Positions 11,901 to 21,890 of a stretch of DNA of 64,000 nucleotides are shown here, in pieces. The DNA comes from Ampullaceana balthica (lineage: Eukaryota; Mollusca; Gastropoda; Lymnaeidae). Location of the stretch: positions 732,501 through 796,500 of the forward strand of contig CALYLW010000503.1 in NCBI GenBank assembly GCA_944989445.1, written 5' to 3'. The position numbers were made by a program, and so were the translations under genes. Within the stretch, counting starts at the first letter, position 1, and each line of letters begins with the position of its first letter. The notes below the pieces were generated by a model that did not search any database, was not told the origin of the DNA, and saw only the letters and a program-made list of their open reading frames with translations.

Positions 11901-12414
11901 CCAAGAATTGGGAGGTGTATCTAAAATAGTATATAAATAATTATTCAAAATAACCTTTTAGATTTTGGCACTAAACCTCATTAAAATAAACAGAAGGGAA
12001 ACCATTTCATTTTTAAATATTTAAAATAATTTATTACGCAATGTGCCGTTTCCAATCTTGCAGGGATTATGCTTGAATGCACCAGTGATTCTGTAAACAC
12101 ATGTTTGAGACTCAATTTGATATATTTGAAAATATTAAATGTAAGCCTGAACCTGGAATTAATAGTTCCGTTGTTGTTGTCTGCTTTGGCGTTAGATATG
12201 TTGTAAATCTGCTCATTTTCTTACAGCTGCGAGGGGGAGACGTGCTAACCTCGTCGCCAATCGAATGTGTTCCGTGTGTTTTGTAGAATCACCACATGTC
12301 ACGCTGCACCCCTGCCTGCACACCAATATCTGTGAAGGCTGCACCATAAAAATCATAGAAAAAAGGAACAGACCGTGTCCGTTTTGCCGTGTTAGAATTG
12401 AAGGATATTTCTGA
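5896..12414 (+). CDS. Predicted Ig-domain, transmembrane, RING-finger protein (7 exons)
   Basis: Exons by eye: 5896-5947, 7484-7677, 7779-7968, 8871-9065, 9599-9682, 11489-11746 and 12227-12414. All junctions are GT-AG and phases match throughout (1,0,1,1,1,1), giving 386 residues. Residues 1-18 are a signal peptide (MAVMLYLLLLYSSIIGLG). Residues 19-145 form a V-like Ig domain with C40 (NFTVTC) and C125 in the DDAGVYTC motif. Exon 4 encodes a second beta-rich segment without Ig cysteines. Exon 5 encodes a Thr/Ser-rich stalk. Residues about 251-273 are a transmembrane helix (AILLVFIPGVGGIAALLYII). A basic, Gln-rich cytoplasmic linker follows, then a C3HC4 RING at 339-378 and a stop. The RING implies E3 ubiquitin-ligase activity at a membrane and the Ig domain implies extracellular binding; ligand and substrate are unknown. 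AATAAA signals lie at 13605 and 13731. Exon 5's donor is the least certain boundary. Confidence 0.72.
6509..6716. mobile_element. MITE in intron 1, copy 1
   Basis: Begins cagagtcgtcactggggttg and ends aatgacgccactg, imperfect inverted repeats. It shares the internal blocks gtgtcacccgg, agctcatggtgt and gggaaca with copy 2. The family resembles widespread short elements with CAGNGGCGTCA termini; superfamily is uncertain. Confidence 0.65.
6850..7080. mobile_element. MITE in intron 1, copy 2
   Basis: Begins cagaggcgtcact and ends agtgacgcctctg, a perfect 13-bp terminal inverted repeat. Non-coding and about 130 bp downstream of copy 1. No convincing target duplication. Confidence 0.72.
7484..7677 (+). 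CDS. Exon 2: first half of Ig domain
   Basis: Preceded by a pyrimidine-rich acceptor (ttttcctctcag) and followed by gtaagt. Encodes APILDKTEIVAGENFTVTC, the A-to-B strands with the first Ig cysteine and an N-glycosylation site NFT, then a segment with extra cysteines (SICY and WLCED). Confidence 0.75.
7779..7968 (+). CDS. Exon 3: second half of Ig domain
   Basis: Acceptor gatttcag, donor g|gtgatt. Encodes the D-to-G strands, including the diagnostic FDDAGVYTCTYAH and possible N-glycosylation sites NRT and NST. The C40-C125 spacing of 85 residues suits a long V-type domain. Confidence 0.78.
8708..8817. repeat. Minisatellite in intron 3
   Basis: Four to five copies of a 27-28 bp unit, gatatgcgagatcccgtcct plus cctaat, in the intron between exons 3 and 4. 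Confidence 0.8.
8871..9065 (+). CDS. Exon 4: membrane-distal beta-rich segment
   Basis: Acceptor ttattgttacag, donor g|gtaaag, phase 1 at both ends. Encodes ATWVEVEVMSAQLTTKT and a G-strand-like RYLTVTVSKKKGP. It could be a decayed second Ig domain: the cysteines are absent but the strand pattern remains. It is a symmetrical exon, so skipping it would keep the frame. Confidence 0.6.
9599..9682 (+). CDS. Exon 5: Thr/Ser-rich stalk, alternative ends possible
   Basis: Acceptor aatgacacag. The frame is CEKTTGTCTTRNVTTTPAET and onward, Thr/Ser-rich like a mucin stalk. A phase-1 GT (tg|gtagca, 9683-9684) joins in frame to exon 6, but it is a weak donor. Without splicing, the frame runs on to a TAG at 9802-9804 and would give a protein lacking the membrane helix and RING. 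Skipping the exon also preserves frame (358 residues). Confidence 0.5.
10061..10246. mobile_element. MITE in intron 5
   Basis: Termini gggtcggtcttaggc and gctaagactggcccc are imperfect inverted repeats. The flanks ggtttaaagc and ggtttaagga suggest a target duplication. Internal gggccccgc motifs, no ORF. Confidence 0.6.
10395..10585 (-). repeat. Possible tRNA-derived SINE
   Basis: On the minus strand tagtgcggtcgccttacaag is followed by gggcgtgggatcaagccc, resembling a tRNA D-arm/anticodon region and a degenerate B box. The downstream part lacks a clear tail. It sits in the intron before exon 6. A chance resemblance is possible. Confidence 0.3.
11489..11746 (+). CDS. Exon 6: transmembrane helix and cytoplasmic linker
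   Basis: Acceptor attcttccag, donor g|gtgtgt. Encodes GSDLNSKKNVVR, a hydrophobic span of about 23 residues, then a linker with short repeats: RYQ twice, APQMAIQ twice, ending in basic QRAQRRRNPP. Basic residues on both sides of the span leave the topology to the signal peptide, which puts the linker in the cytoplasm. Confidence 0.68.
12227..12414 (+). CDS. Exon 7: C-terminal C3HC4 RING finger
   Basis: Acceptor cattttcttacag; the frame ends at TGA 12412-12414. Zinc ligands are spaced C-x2-C-x11-C-x-H-x3-C-x2-C-x11-C-x2-C (MCSVC, HPCLH, NICEGC, CPFC), a complete RING-HC signature. The last residues RVRIEGYF lie at the extreme C terminus, as in IAP-type RINGs, where the tail helps dimerisation (family knowledge, not shown here). 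Confidence 0.82.
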
Positions 12415-14770
12415 ATGCTTTAAATTTTAAAGGATTGAATCTAGTCGTAAGATTCAGTATTTTACATTACAGCTGGTAAATTTGTGAAAGAAAACTTGAT
12501 GCATTACTAGCATTCGAGATTTTTTTTTAAGGTAATGAAAGGAGAGAACATTTGTAGATGGACTATCTAGATGAGCAGAGCCACACGGAAGCGAAGAAGA
12601 CGGTGAATGTTTTTAGATGCATCATATTGAAATGTATGAATATTTTGTTCCAACTTTAATTTTTCAATCAAATGAAGTATGTTTAAAAAATGACATTATA
12701 CAAGTTGATTGATTGGTGCCATGGCTATGACATTACTCCATGAAAAATAACTTACTTGAAATATTATTCTGTCAAAGTGAACCATTACTGATAGTTGATT
12801 AAGTTTTATATTTATTTAAATTGAATACCGACAGCCGCTCCCTTTAATTTCCCATCTTCTATCGGGCAGTCAATTGAAATACTTTATAACAACACATATT
12901 GTGTTAAATTATGTCAATTATGTTAATCTTATTTTGTTGAACACATCATTACCACATGGCTCTAATGTCTTAATGTCTTTTTTGTTTGATACCAAATTGA
13001 AAACAATGCTTTTTAAAAATAGAATTAATGACTTGTTTTCACATTTATATCGTGATACATATAAGATTTTTAGTGACACATATATTCTCTATTTACAATT
13101 TGTTTTAGTCATATACATTTTAGACAAAATATTTTTACAAACTTATAGGCATCCTTTTGGGGTCATGACACCAGTTGTGTTTTTTTTTATTTGTCGAAAG
13201 TTAGCGTCGATAATAGGTGTAATAACAGCGTCAATTTTTTTTCATCTTGTAATGTTATAGGCCTACATGTATTATAATTTATTTTTATTTAGTGTTATAA
13301 TGTTTTAGTACATCCGGTATCCTGGTTTTATTAATGAGGCACACCTAATTTTCTTTTTTATTAGGGACATTTATTTTTTTATTTTCTGGATTTTAAAAAA
13401 AATGTTTTAAAATTTGTTTGCAATCTCAGAGATTAACGTTAGACGATAAAGTAATGTAGAAATAAGACAAGTTTTGGATTGTGAATTTGGTACCCTTATT
13501 GTGTTTGATAAATGCGGAGGGCAATACGATTATATTTAAATTTAAAATTTAAATCTTAATACTACAGATTTAACGCAATAGTTGTAGTGTAGAGGAAACA
13601 TTAAAATAAAGTATATTTATTATTTTGTTGTTAAGTCACAGTCTTACCAAAATACATTTTTTAGGTAATAAAATTAATACAAACAATATTTCTTTCTTAC
13701 TATAGAATTATTGCTTGACAATAGCTTTGGAATAAAGTGAAAATCATTCTGTTTTTTTAAAATTTATTTCTTACCTATCATTTTACGTCACCCGACATCT
13801 ATTGACAGCCTCGCTGTTAAATGAAAACCATTTGCTCACCTAAAATCTTGTGGGAATGTGTAAGCGCATGAGTGTGTAAAACATGATGTGCATAATATAA
13901 CAGAACTTGAAATCATATTAAATAAACACACTTGATATTTTATAACACACAATCCGCAACAAATAGATGCAGCTCCTGCCACATATGGAACAAAGAAAAC
14001 TCAAAGCATCATGATTGCTTGCTATTTTATAAGCCCCGAAAGACACTATTCACATAGCTTTATTCACATTCAGAACACGATCAAGGACACCGGGTGAAAT
14101 GGATGCAATTGGGAGAATTCATTTTTCCACGTATTAACACATTTGCAGCAATGTTTAAGTATAAATGAGTACATTATTGCATAAAACACATCTTGTAATC
14201 ATTGTATACCATTGTTTATACTATGTCAATGTTCAGTTTATTTTTTTCTTCCACGTGTGTATAAAAGAGAGGGGAATGGGATGTAGTTAAAGAAAAGTTT
14301 TTTTTTAGTGCAGTCTTGAAAAGCCGTAGTAGTAGGAATACTACGAACGTGCAGACGCAGAGAATCCCATTGTTTAGGGACACGCTCATATAACATATAA
14401 TAAACCTATCACATATTTCATTAGGCCCCCAGTGCCCAGTATCGGTAACTGTGAGTGTGAGATGATCACACCTTTCAGGAACACAGGATCAAGGGAGTAG
14501 ATCAAGGAGTGGACTGAGGATTATGGAAACAAAATAATTCAGACTTAAACTTTCAAAAAGGAAAGATAATAAAAATAACTGGTGTACAAAATTAAATTAA
14601 CAATCATCTATACTAATAAAAACTACAAACAACAACATTAAAACAAAATTTGTATCAGAAAAAGCATTCAAAATAGAAAAAAAAAGTTAAAGGCATGACA
14701 CCAAAATTCTTTTCGAAAGAGATACTAGGCAGGCTCGAATTTTTATTTAGATTTTTATCAAAGAAAAGTT
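12415..14770. other. 3' untranslated and downstream region of the Ig-RING gene
   Basis: AT-rich. AATAAA occurs at 13605-13610 and 13731-13736, either of which could end the transcript. The open frame 12874-13260 is compositionally AT-rich and judged a chance frame. No other gene is seen. Confidence 0.45.
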
Positions 14771-14771
14771 A

Positions 14772-14830
14772 CACACACACACACACACGCAAACACGCGC
14801 GCGCACGTAGACATACATGTGTGTATGTAT
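14772..14830. repeat. CA/CG/TG dinucleotide microsatellite
   Basis: A run of acacac, then cgcgcg, then tgtgtatgtata. Confidence 0.85.
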
Positions 14831-14946
14831 ATACTAGTGATATACGCGTCAAAAATGACGGAAGTTTTCAAAATAAATACATTTCAGGTGAAATCTATTT
14901 ATTTTGAAAAAATACACATCAGAATAAAAATAATATTATTTGTTTA

Positions 14947-15080
14947 AAATACAGAGCTTTCATTTATTTTTATTTTATTCATTTATTTCCAAATTTAACA
15001 ATTTTATGTGGACGTTCGAAAAGAGCTATTTTTGGTGCAGTAATTTTTTTTTAGCGCTGCGCTGCTTTCTAAAATTCGTA
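14947..15080 (+). repeat. Dispersed repeat, copy 1
   Basis: Shares aatacagagctttcattt, gtggacgttcgaaaag and tttttggtgcagtaat with the reverse complement of 50940-51082. Followed at 15088-15107 by a ggac tetranucleotide run. Nature unknown. Confidence 0.6.
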
Positions 15081-15127
15081 GCGTTACGGACGGACGGACG
15101 GACGGACATACACAGCAAATTATGTAT

Positions 15128-15168
15128 ATTGATATAATATATATATTATATATATATATATATATAAT
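15128..15168. repeat. TA dinucleotide microsatellite
   Basis: An atatat run immediately left of the MITE at 15169. Confidence 0.85.
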
Positions 15169-15596
15169 GGGCCGTCCATAAATGACGTCACGCACCTAGG
15201 GGGAAGGGGGTCCACACATTTTTGACGATGTGTGACGAGGGGGGGGAGGGGGTGGAAGAAATGTGACGTCACATAAAAACTCTCAACTTTAATTACAAGT
15301 TCCACTTAAATACTTGATTTCTTACAATATATTTTATGACGTTTTACATGGCCTCACGCATGTTAAGATATTAGAGTGCAGCGTTACACTAAATACATAC
15401 TTAAATGACAAAAAAGTGATTTGAAACATGCTCTTTTTCAAATAGAAAATACAGCTTTTATGGGGGAGGGGGGCAAAAGCTTTGTGACCTCATATTGGAG
15501 GGAGTTTCTAAGTTTTTGGGACGACGCGTGACGGCGGAGGAAGAAGGGGGGTGGAAAATCGGCTAAAATCAAGTGACGTCATTTATGGAAGGCCCC
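15169..15596. mobile_element. GGGCCGTCCATAAATGACGTCA MITE, full-length copy
   Basis: About 428 bp between gggccgtccataaatgacgt and its inverted partner (gtgacgtcatttatgg, then aaggcccc). The centre has G-rich runs and the block tttcaaatagaaaat found in the other copies (3890, 16468). No ORF. Confidence 0.75.
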
Positions 15597-16462
15597 ATTG
15601 AAGTTTCTTTCTGTAAAACTTGTCATGATTTCCTGTAGTGGGGCGAAATGTGTGGTATTAGTCTGCATTTGAGACAGTTGCCTTTGAAAAATTTGCAGCT
15701 TGTTTCCAAAGGCCTTAATCTGTAAATATATTTGGATTACCACTGCTGTTCACCCTTGAAGATTTGTGTTAAGAAAGTTTAGAAGTCTTGTCACATCAAC
15801 TAAATTTCCAAAATCTGCCAGCCAAGCAGGATCAGATAGTTCTGAAATGTGTTGTTCCTTATTTTCCATGATGAATAGCCCCATTTCTAATTTAAGTGTG
15901 TAGAGGCGCTGAAGTGCTGTCCCCCACTGAGCCATCTTATACCATTGTGATACACATCTTCGTATTCTTCCTGAATATCAAGAAAAAATTGCTGAAACTG
16001 GCGGTGTAACAGGGCTTTAGAGCAAATAGAGTTTACACCCTTTATCACTGGCTCAAGGACACGATCACATCTTCAGCGTTTGGCACAAAGAACTTGTTGG
16101 TGAATAATACAGTTAAGTTTAAAATGTTTGCCAGCCTCTTCCCTGAATGTGCTAAAGACAAATTTTGCTAGTCAACTGGGCTCACCAGTCATGGCAGGGG
16201 CATCATCAGTAATAAATACAGAGATTGTTTACTTGGTAATTGGATGTCATTGACAGCTGAACAAACAGAAGCAACTAAATTCAACTAAATTTATTCCCTT
16301 TGTTTGGTCTTTAAGACTGAAAACAATAAAAATGTTATCGATGTTTGCCTCTTTAAAATAAATATAATGTCGTTACAGAAATAATACGTCCGTCAATTAG
16401 TTATTTAAGATGAAGCCTCGGGCCAGTTGAAATTTAAGCGCTTTAGCCCTTTGGAGACCCTT
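15597..16462 (-). pseudogene. hAT transposase fragment
   Basis: On the minus strand, WGTALQRLYTLKLEMGLF and LSDPAWLADFGNLVDVTR match the hAT element at 33068-34496 (WLSRGTALQRFNALKKEIGQ). This copy is interrupted, lacks termini and is sandwiched between two copies of the GGGCCGTCC MITE family. It ends in the gcctcgggccagtt block seen near the right end of the intact element. Confidence 0.7.
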
Positions 16463-16467
16463 GCACC

Positions 16468-16679
16468 CAATTCATACTTAAATGACAAAAAATGTGATTT
16501 GAAACATGCTCATTTTCAAATAGAAAATATGGCGTTTATGGGGGGGGGAGGTGGGGGCTGGGTCAAAGTTTTGTGACGTGATAATGGAGGGGGATCTAAG
16601 TTTTTATGACGACATGTCACGAGGGAGCAGGGGGTGAAAATTGGCCAAAATCGCGTGACGTCATTTATGGACGGCCCCT
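16468..16679 (+). mobile_element. GGGGCCGTCCATAAA MITE, 3' half
   Basis: Shares acttaaatgacaaaaaatgtg, shortened in places, with 15169-15596 and ends gtgacgtcatttatggacgg plus cccc. The left half is absent. Confidence 0.65.
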
Positions 16680-16744
16680 AAGGGGGTACCCGGCCATGTG
16701 AGACGTCACGGCATTTTATATTAAATTTTAATTATTTTGTTAAT

Positions 16745-18804
16745 AAATAAAACAAACCCGTAAAAACAAAGTTTTTGACTATAAATCCCTTATATATGAG
16801 ACATAACTAACAGTATTGATTATTTTCAAACATTTACAGACTGACACCGAGTGATGTCCCTTGTCTTTAATAAATGGGGGTGGGATGTGAGGGGGTGTCG
16901 GCACGACGGTCGGCGTCAACACGACGGTCGGCGTCAACTCAAACTCACGTGGAAGTGGGAGATAAAAAAACAATAACAAACAGTGAATTTAAATTACATA
17001 CCTCATATAAGGATAAACTAAAAATGCATTAATTTAATTACGGTACGTTCGATCGATCTGAAATTTTGATACGATGCATTGTTAGGTCAGACGGGTCCGT
17101 GTGCCAAATTTCAGTTCGATCGGATCACGGGAAGTGGGTCATTTTTGACTTTTGTTTTTCCGCCCGCCGAGCCCATGAGAGAGATGATGAGAAGACAGAG
17201 ACGCCGGTGAAGTTAATATAAGGGATTTAATAAAACAAACCCGTAAAAACAAAGTTTTTTGACTATAAATCCCTTATATATGAGACATAACTAACAGTAT
17301 TGATTATTTTCAAACATTTACAGAATGAATCTGTCTTAACTCAACTTTGCATCATAACCCTAGTGGGGGGGTGGGGGGGAGGGGTGGGGGAGGGTGGGTG
17401 GGGGAGAGGGGAAAAGTCTGGTCACCGATTCGCTTGACCGAGCTCAGAGTGACACGTAAAATGTAAACAAAAGCGCCCGTCGCTTCGTTGGGTCGCCTCA
17501 ATGCGTCAGCTCAAAATTTCACGTGGCAAAAAAACAATAACAAACCGTGAATTTGAATTACATACCTCATATAAGGATAAACTAAAAATGCATTAATTTA
17601 ATTACGGTACGTTCGATCGATCTGAAATTTTGATACGATGCATTGTTAGGTCAGACGGGTCCGTGTGCCAAATTTCAGTTCGATCGGATCATGGGAAGTG
17701 GGTCATTTTTGACTTCTGTTTTTCCGCCCGCCGAGCCCAAGACAGAGAGAGAGAGAGAGAGAGAGACGAGAGAGACGGCCGCGAAGTTAATATAAGGGAT
17801 TTAATAAAAACAAACCCGTAAAAACAAAGTTTTTGACTATAAATCCCTTATATATGAGACATAACTAACAGTATTGATTATTTTCAAACATTTACAGACT
17901 GAATCTGTCTTAACTCAAGTTTGCTTCATAACCCTGGGGGGGGGAGGTGTGGGTGGGAGGGGGGAGGGGTGGGTGGGAGGGGGAGAGGGGAAAAACATTG
18001 ACAGACTGACACCGAGTGATGTCCCTTGTCTTTAATCAAAATGGGGCGTCGGGACGTGAGTGGGGTGTCGGCTCGACGGTCGGCGTCAACTCAAACTCAC
18101 GTGGAATGGAAAAAAAACAATAACAAACGTGAATTTAAATTACATACCTCATATAAGGATAAACTAAAAATGCATTAATTTAATTACGGTACGTTCGATC
18201 GATCTGAAATTTTGATACGATGCATTGTTAGGTTAGACGGGTCCGTGTGCCAAATTTCAGTTCGATCGGATCATGGGAAGTGGGTCATTTTTGACTTCTG
18301 TTTTTCCGCTCGCCGAGCCCAAGACAGAGAGAGAGACGGCCGCGAAGTTAATATAAGGGATTTAAAAAACAAACCCGTAAAAACAAAGTTTTTGACTATA
18401 AATCCCTTATATATGAGACATAACTAACAGTATTGATTATTTTCAAACATTTACAGACTGACACCGAGTGATGTCCCTTGTCTTTAATAAATGGGGGGTG
18501 GGATGTGAGGGGGTGTCGGCACGACGGTCGGCGTCAACACGACGGTCGGCGTCAACTCAAACTCACGTGGAAGTGGGAGAAAAAAAACAATAACAAATCG
18601 TGAATTTAAATTACATACCTCATATAAGGATAAACTAAAAATGCATTAATTTAGTTACGGTACGTTCGATCGATCTGAAATTTTGATACGATGCATTGTT
18701 AGGTCAGACGGGTCCGTGTGCCAAATTTCAGTTCGATCGGATCATGGGAAGTGGGTCATTTTTGACTTCTGTTTTTCCGCCCGCCGAGCCCAGCAGACAG
18801 ACAG

Positions 18805-18837
<33 letters not shown>

Positions 18838-19344
18838 GGACGAGAGACGCCGGTGAAGTTAATATAAGGGATTTAATAAAACAAACCCGTAAAAACAAAG
18901 TTTTTGACTATAAATCCCTTATATATGAGACATAACTAACAGTAGTGATTATTTTTAAACATTTACAGACTGACACTGAGTGATGTCCCTTGTCTTTAAT
19001 AAATGGGGGTGGGATGTGAGGGGGTGTCGGCACGACGGTCGTCGTCAACACGACGGTCGTCGTCACACGACGTCGGCGTCACACGACGGTCGGCGTCAAC
19101 TCAAACTCACGTGGAACTGGAATAAAAAAAAACAAACAGTGAATTTTGAATTACATACCTCATATAAGGATAAACTAAAAATGCATTAATTTAATTATGG
19201 TACGTTCGATCGATCTGAAATTTTGATACGATGCATTGTTAGGTTCGACGGGTCCGTGTGCCAAATTTCAGTTTGATCGGATCATGGGAAATGGGTCATT
19301 TTTGACTTCTGTTTTTCCGCCCGCCGAGCCCAAGACAGACAGAC

Positions 19345-19375
<31 letters not shown>

Positions 19376-19405
19376 CGCCGGTGAAGTTAATATAAGGGAT
19401 TTAAA
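16745..19405 (+). repeat. Five-unit head-to-tail array of the AAATCCCTTATAT TIR element
   Basis: The joint aaacaaacccgtaaaaacaa recurs at about 16750, 17234, 17810, 18367 and 18882, so units are 484-576 bp. Each unit opens with aaatcccttatatatgag and closes with gttaatataagggattt, an inverted pair. All carry the block cgatcgatctgaaatttt, about 39 nt, aaatttcagttcgatcgg, and each ends in a GA microsatellite of different length. Units differ mainly in G-runs and in the number of acgacggtcggcgtca copies. No ORF is conserved between units. Confidence 0.85.
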
Positions 19406-19424
19406 AAGACAATTTTTTTTTGAA

Positions 19425-19541
19425 AGTGTGACGTAATTTAAGGGTGGGGGGGGTTCGAGATTTGTGACACTTTGTGACAGTGGGAGGGGGGGAGTTGAAA
19501 ATGGTCAAAAATAGCGTGACGTACTTTATGGACGGCCCCTT
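19425..19541 (+). mobile_element. GGGGCCGTCCATAAA MITE, 3' fragment
   Basis: Ends gcgtgacgtactttatggac, then ggcccc. It forms one arm of an imperfect palindrome with the next feature, separated by about 20 bp. Confidence 0.6.
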
Positions 19542-19562
19542 ATCATTATCATAATAAGGCTT

Positions 19563-19700
19563 AGGGGCCGTCCATAAATGACGTCACGCACCTAGGGGGG
19601 AGGGGGGGTCACACTTTGGTTGACGAGGGGGAGGGAGGGGGGTTGAAGAAATGTGACGTCACATGAAAAGGGTAACTTTAAATAAATCTTCCACTGAAAT
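19563..19700 (-). mobile_element. GGGGCCGTCCATAAA MITE, 5' fragment
   Basis: Begins aggggccgtccataaatgac followed by gtcacgcacctagggggg, as at 15169. The rest is truncated near the hAT remnant at 19753. Confidence 0.6.
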
Positions 19701-19752
19701 ATTTGGTCCCTTACAATTTATTTAATTACTTTTATTTTATTTTTATTTAAAT

Positions 19753-19788
19753 CAGTGCTTCTCAATGTGCCGGTCGGTAGGTCATCAG
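19753..19788 (+). mobile_element. hAT MITE left-end remnant
   Basis: cagtgcttctcaatgtgccg then gtcggtaggtcatc matches the left end of E1/E2. A right-end remnant, aagtttgagaa, lies at 21905-21915, beyond the LINE, suggesting the LINE landed inside a MITE. Confidence 0.45.
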
Positions 19789-19789
19789 A

Positions 19790-21890
19790 CGATGGTTGGC
19801 GTAAGCTATCAAGACACGAACATTAAATCTAATTATAATCCTTATAATCTCACCACACTATATGAGTCAGAAACGGATATGGACATAGACCTAGTCACTG
19901 ACACCTTCAATACCACAATAATTGAAGCAGCAAAAGAAGTACTTGGTAAGAAGGAAGCAATTAAAAGACCATGGGTCTCCTCTAATATTCTGGAACTATG
20001 CGATGAAAGAAGAAAACTTAAGTGCGTAAAGAATACTGCAGAAGGAGGACCCAGATACAGAGAAATCAATAAAAAGATCATGAAAGATATGGTAAAAGCA
20101 AAAAAGGAATGGATAGAACAACTATGCGCTGACATCGATGAAAATCTACTAAGGAACAATTCAAGAAAGGCTTACAAAATTGTTAAAGACTTGACATCCA
20201 CCAAACAAGGTCGTATCTCAACCATACAAGATAAATCCGCAAAATGTATCACAGAAGAACAAGAAATTCTCAGAAGATGGACCGAATACTGTTCTGAGCT
20301 GTACAATGAAGACTCCAAAGGCGATGAGTCAGTGCTCAACTGCCCAAAGTCAACTAACACTGACATGCATTCTATTCTCCGCGATGCTCTGGAGCTGGCT
20401 GTACAAAAATTGAAGAAGGGGAAATCAGCTGGAGCGGACAACATTCCGGGTGAACTGATTCAAGCAGGAGGTGACCCCGTAATAAACATCCTAACTAACA
20501 TGTGCAACAAGATCTGGCAGACAGGAAAATGGCCAACCCTCTGGACGCAATCGCTGGTTATCACGCTCCCAAAAAAGGGTAATCTACAGATGTGTCAGAA
20601 CTACCGTACTACCTGATTAGTCACCCCAGCAAAGTCATGCTTATGATCATATTGAACAGACTGAAACCAAAAGCAGAGCAAATCATTTCAGAAGAGAAGG
20701 CGGGCTTCAGAACAGGAAGAAGCACAACGGAGCAAATCTTTAACCTGCGAGTTCTCTGTGAATAACATCTCCAACACCAGAGTGACCTCTATCATGTCTT
20801 TATAGATCGACTTTAAAAAAGCGTTCGACAGAGTGTGGCATGTGGCACTGTGGGCAACTATGCACAAATTCAACTTAAATGCAAACCTCATGGAGGTGAT
20901 CAAGAACCTTTACAACAGAGCAACCAGCGCAGAACTCTTCAACAGCAAGCTGGGAGATTGGTTCAAGACCACTGTTGGTGTCAGACAAGGATGTCTACTT
21001 TCCACCATCCTCTTCAACCTCTTCCTTGAAAGGATCATGACAGATGTGCTAGAAGACCATGTCGGAACAGTCAGCATCGGAGGGAGAAGTATAACCAACC
21101 TACGCTTCGCCGATGACATTGCATTGACGGCCTAGCTGGTAGCGAGGACGAGCTAAAAGAATTCCTCGCAAAGCTAGAGAAAACAACAAAGGCGTACGGC
21201 ATGGAAATCAATGCAGAAAAGACCAAGGTCATGGCAAATAGTAAATTCACAAGTGAGATTCGGATAAACGGGCAAAAACTCCAAGAAGTCTCCACCTTCA
21301 AATATCTGGGAGCCATTATATCCGACGAAGGCTCAAAGCCAGAAATTCTTGCCAGAGTAGCCCAAACAATGGCAGCATTGAGTAAATTAAAGCACATCTG
21401 GCAAAGTAAGAAGCTCTCCCTGAGAACAAAGATCCGGCTAATGCGCTCTCTGGCGATGTCAGTCTTTTTGTATGGTTGTGAGGCTTGGACGCTCACTGCA
21501 GACCTCCAAAGAAGAATCAATGCGCTGGAGATGAGATGTTTCAGAAAGATATTGAACATCCCCTACACAGCGCACATCACAAACGAAGCGGTCCGCAACA
21601 CAGTAAGTAATGTCATTGGCCTCTACGAGGACCTACTCACATCAATTAAAAAGATGAAATTACGATGGTACGGACACGTGACAAGAAATGGAGGTCTCGC
21701 AAAAACTATTTTGCAAGGCACAGTCCAGGGAGGAAGGAAAAGAGACAGACAAAAGAAGAGATGGGAGGACGATATCAAAGATATCATTCAGTGACTCTCA
21801 AAGGGCAGCATAGGACCGGGACAAATGGCGTGTTAGTAAGCAGTTCACGATGGTGCCCCAACGACCCAACAACGGGTTAAGGGATAGTTC
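19790..21890 (+). pseudogene. Non-LTR retrotransposon reverse transcriptase, 5'-truncated and frameshifted
   Basis: Three frames together give an RT plus C-terminal domain. Visible are KGKSAGADNIPGEL, AGFRTGRSTTEQIF, motif A DFKKAFDRVWH, motif B GVRQGCLLSTILFNLFLE, the catalytic FADD, NAEKTKVM, FKYLGAII, FLYGCEAW and the terminal LRWYGHV with the basic GGRKRDRQKKRWEDD. Breaks: a small deletion after NYRT near 20610, a TAA after RVLCE near 20762, a 4-bp insertion just before DFKK near 20805, and a 5-bp insertion just after FADDI near 21120 that creates a TAG. The endonuclease part is missing. It may be the same family as the ORF at 1-919, but no overlapping region allows a test. Inactive. Confidence 0.9.

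Noticed and set aside
12874..13260. 128-codon plus-strand frame with hydrophobic stretches
   Set aside because: AT-rich composition explains both the openness and the hydrophobicity; it lies in the probable 3' region of the Ig-RING gene.
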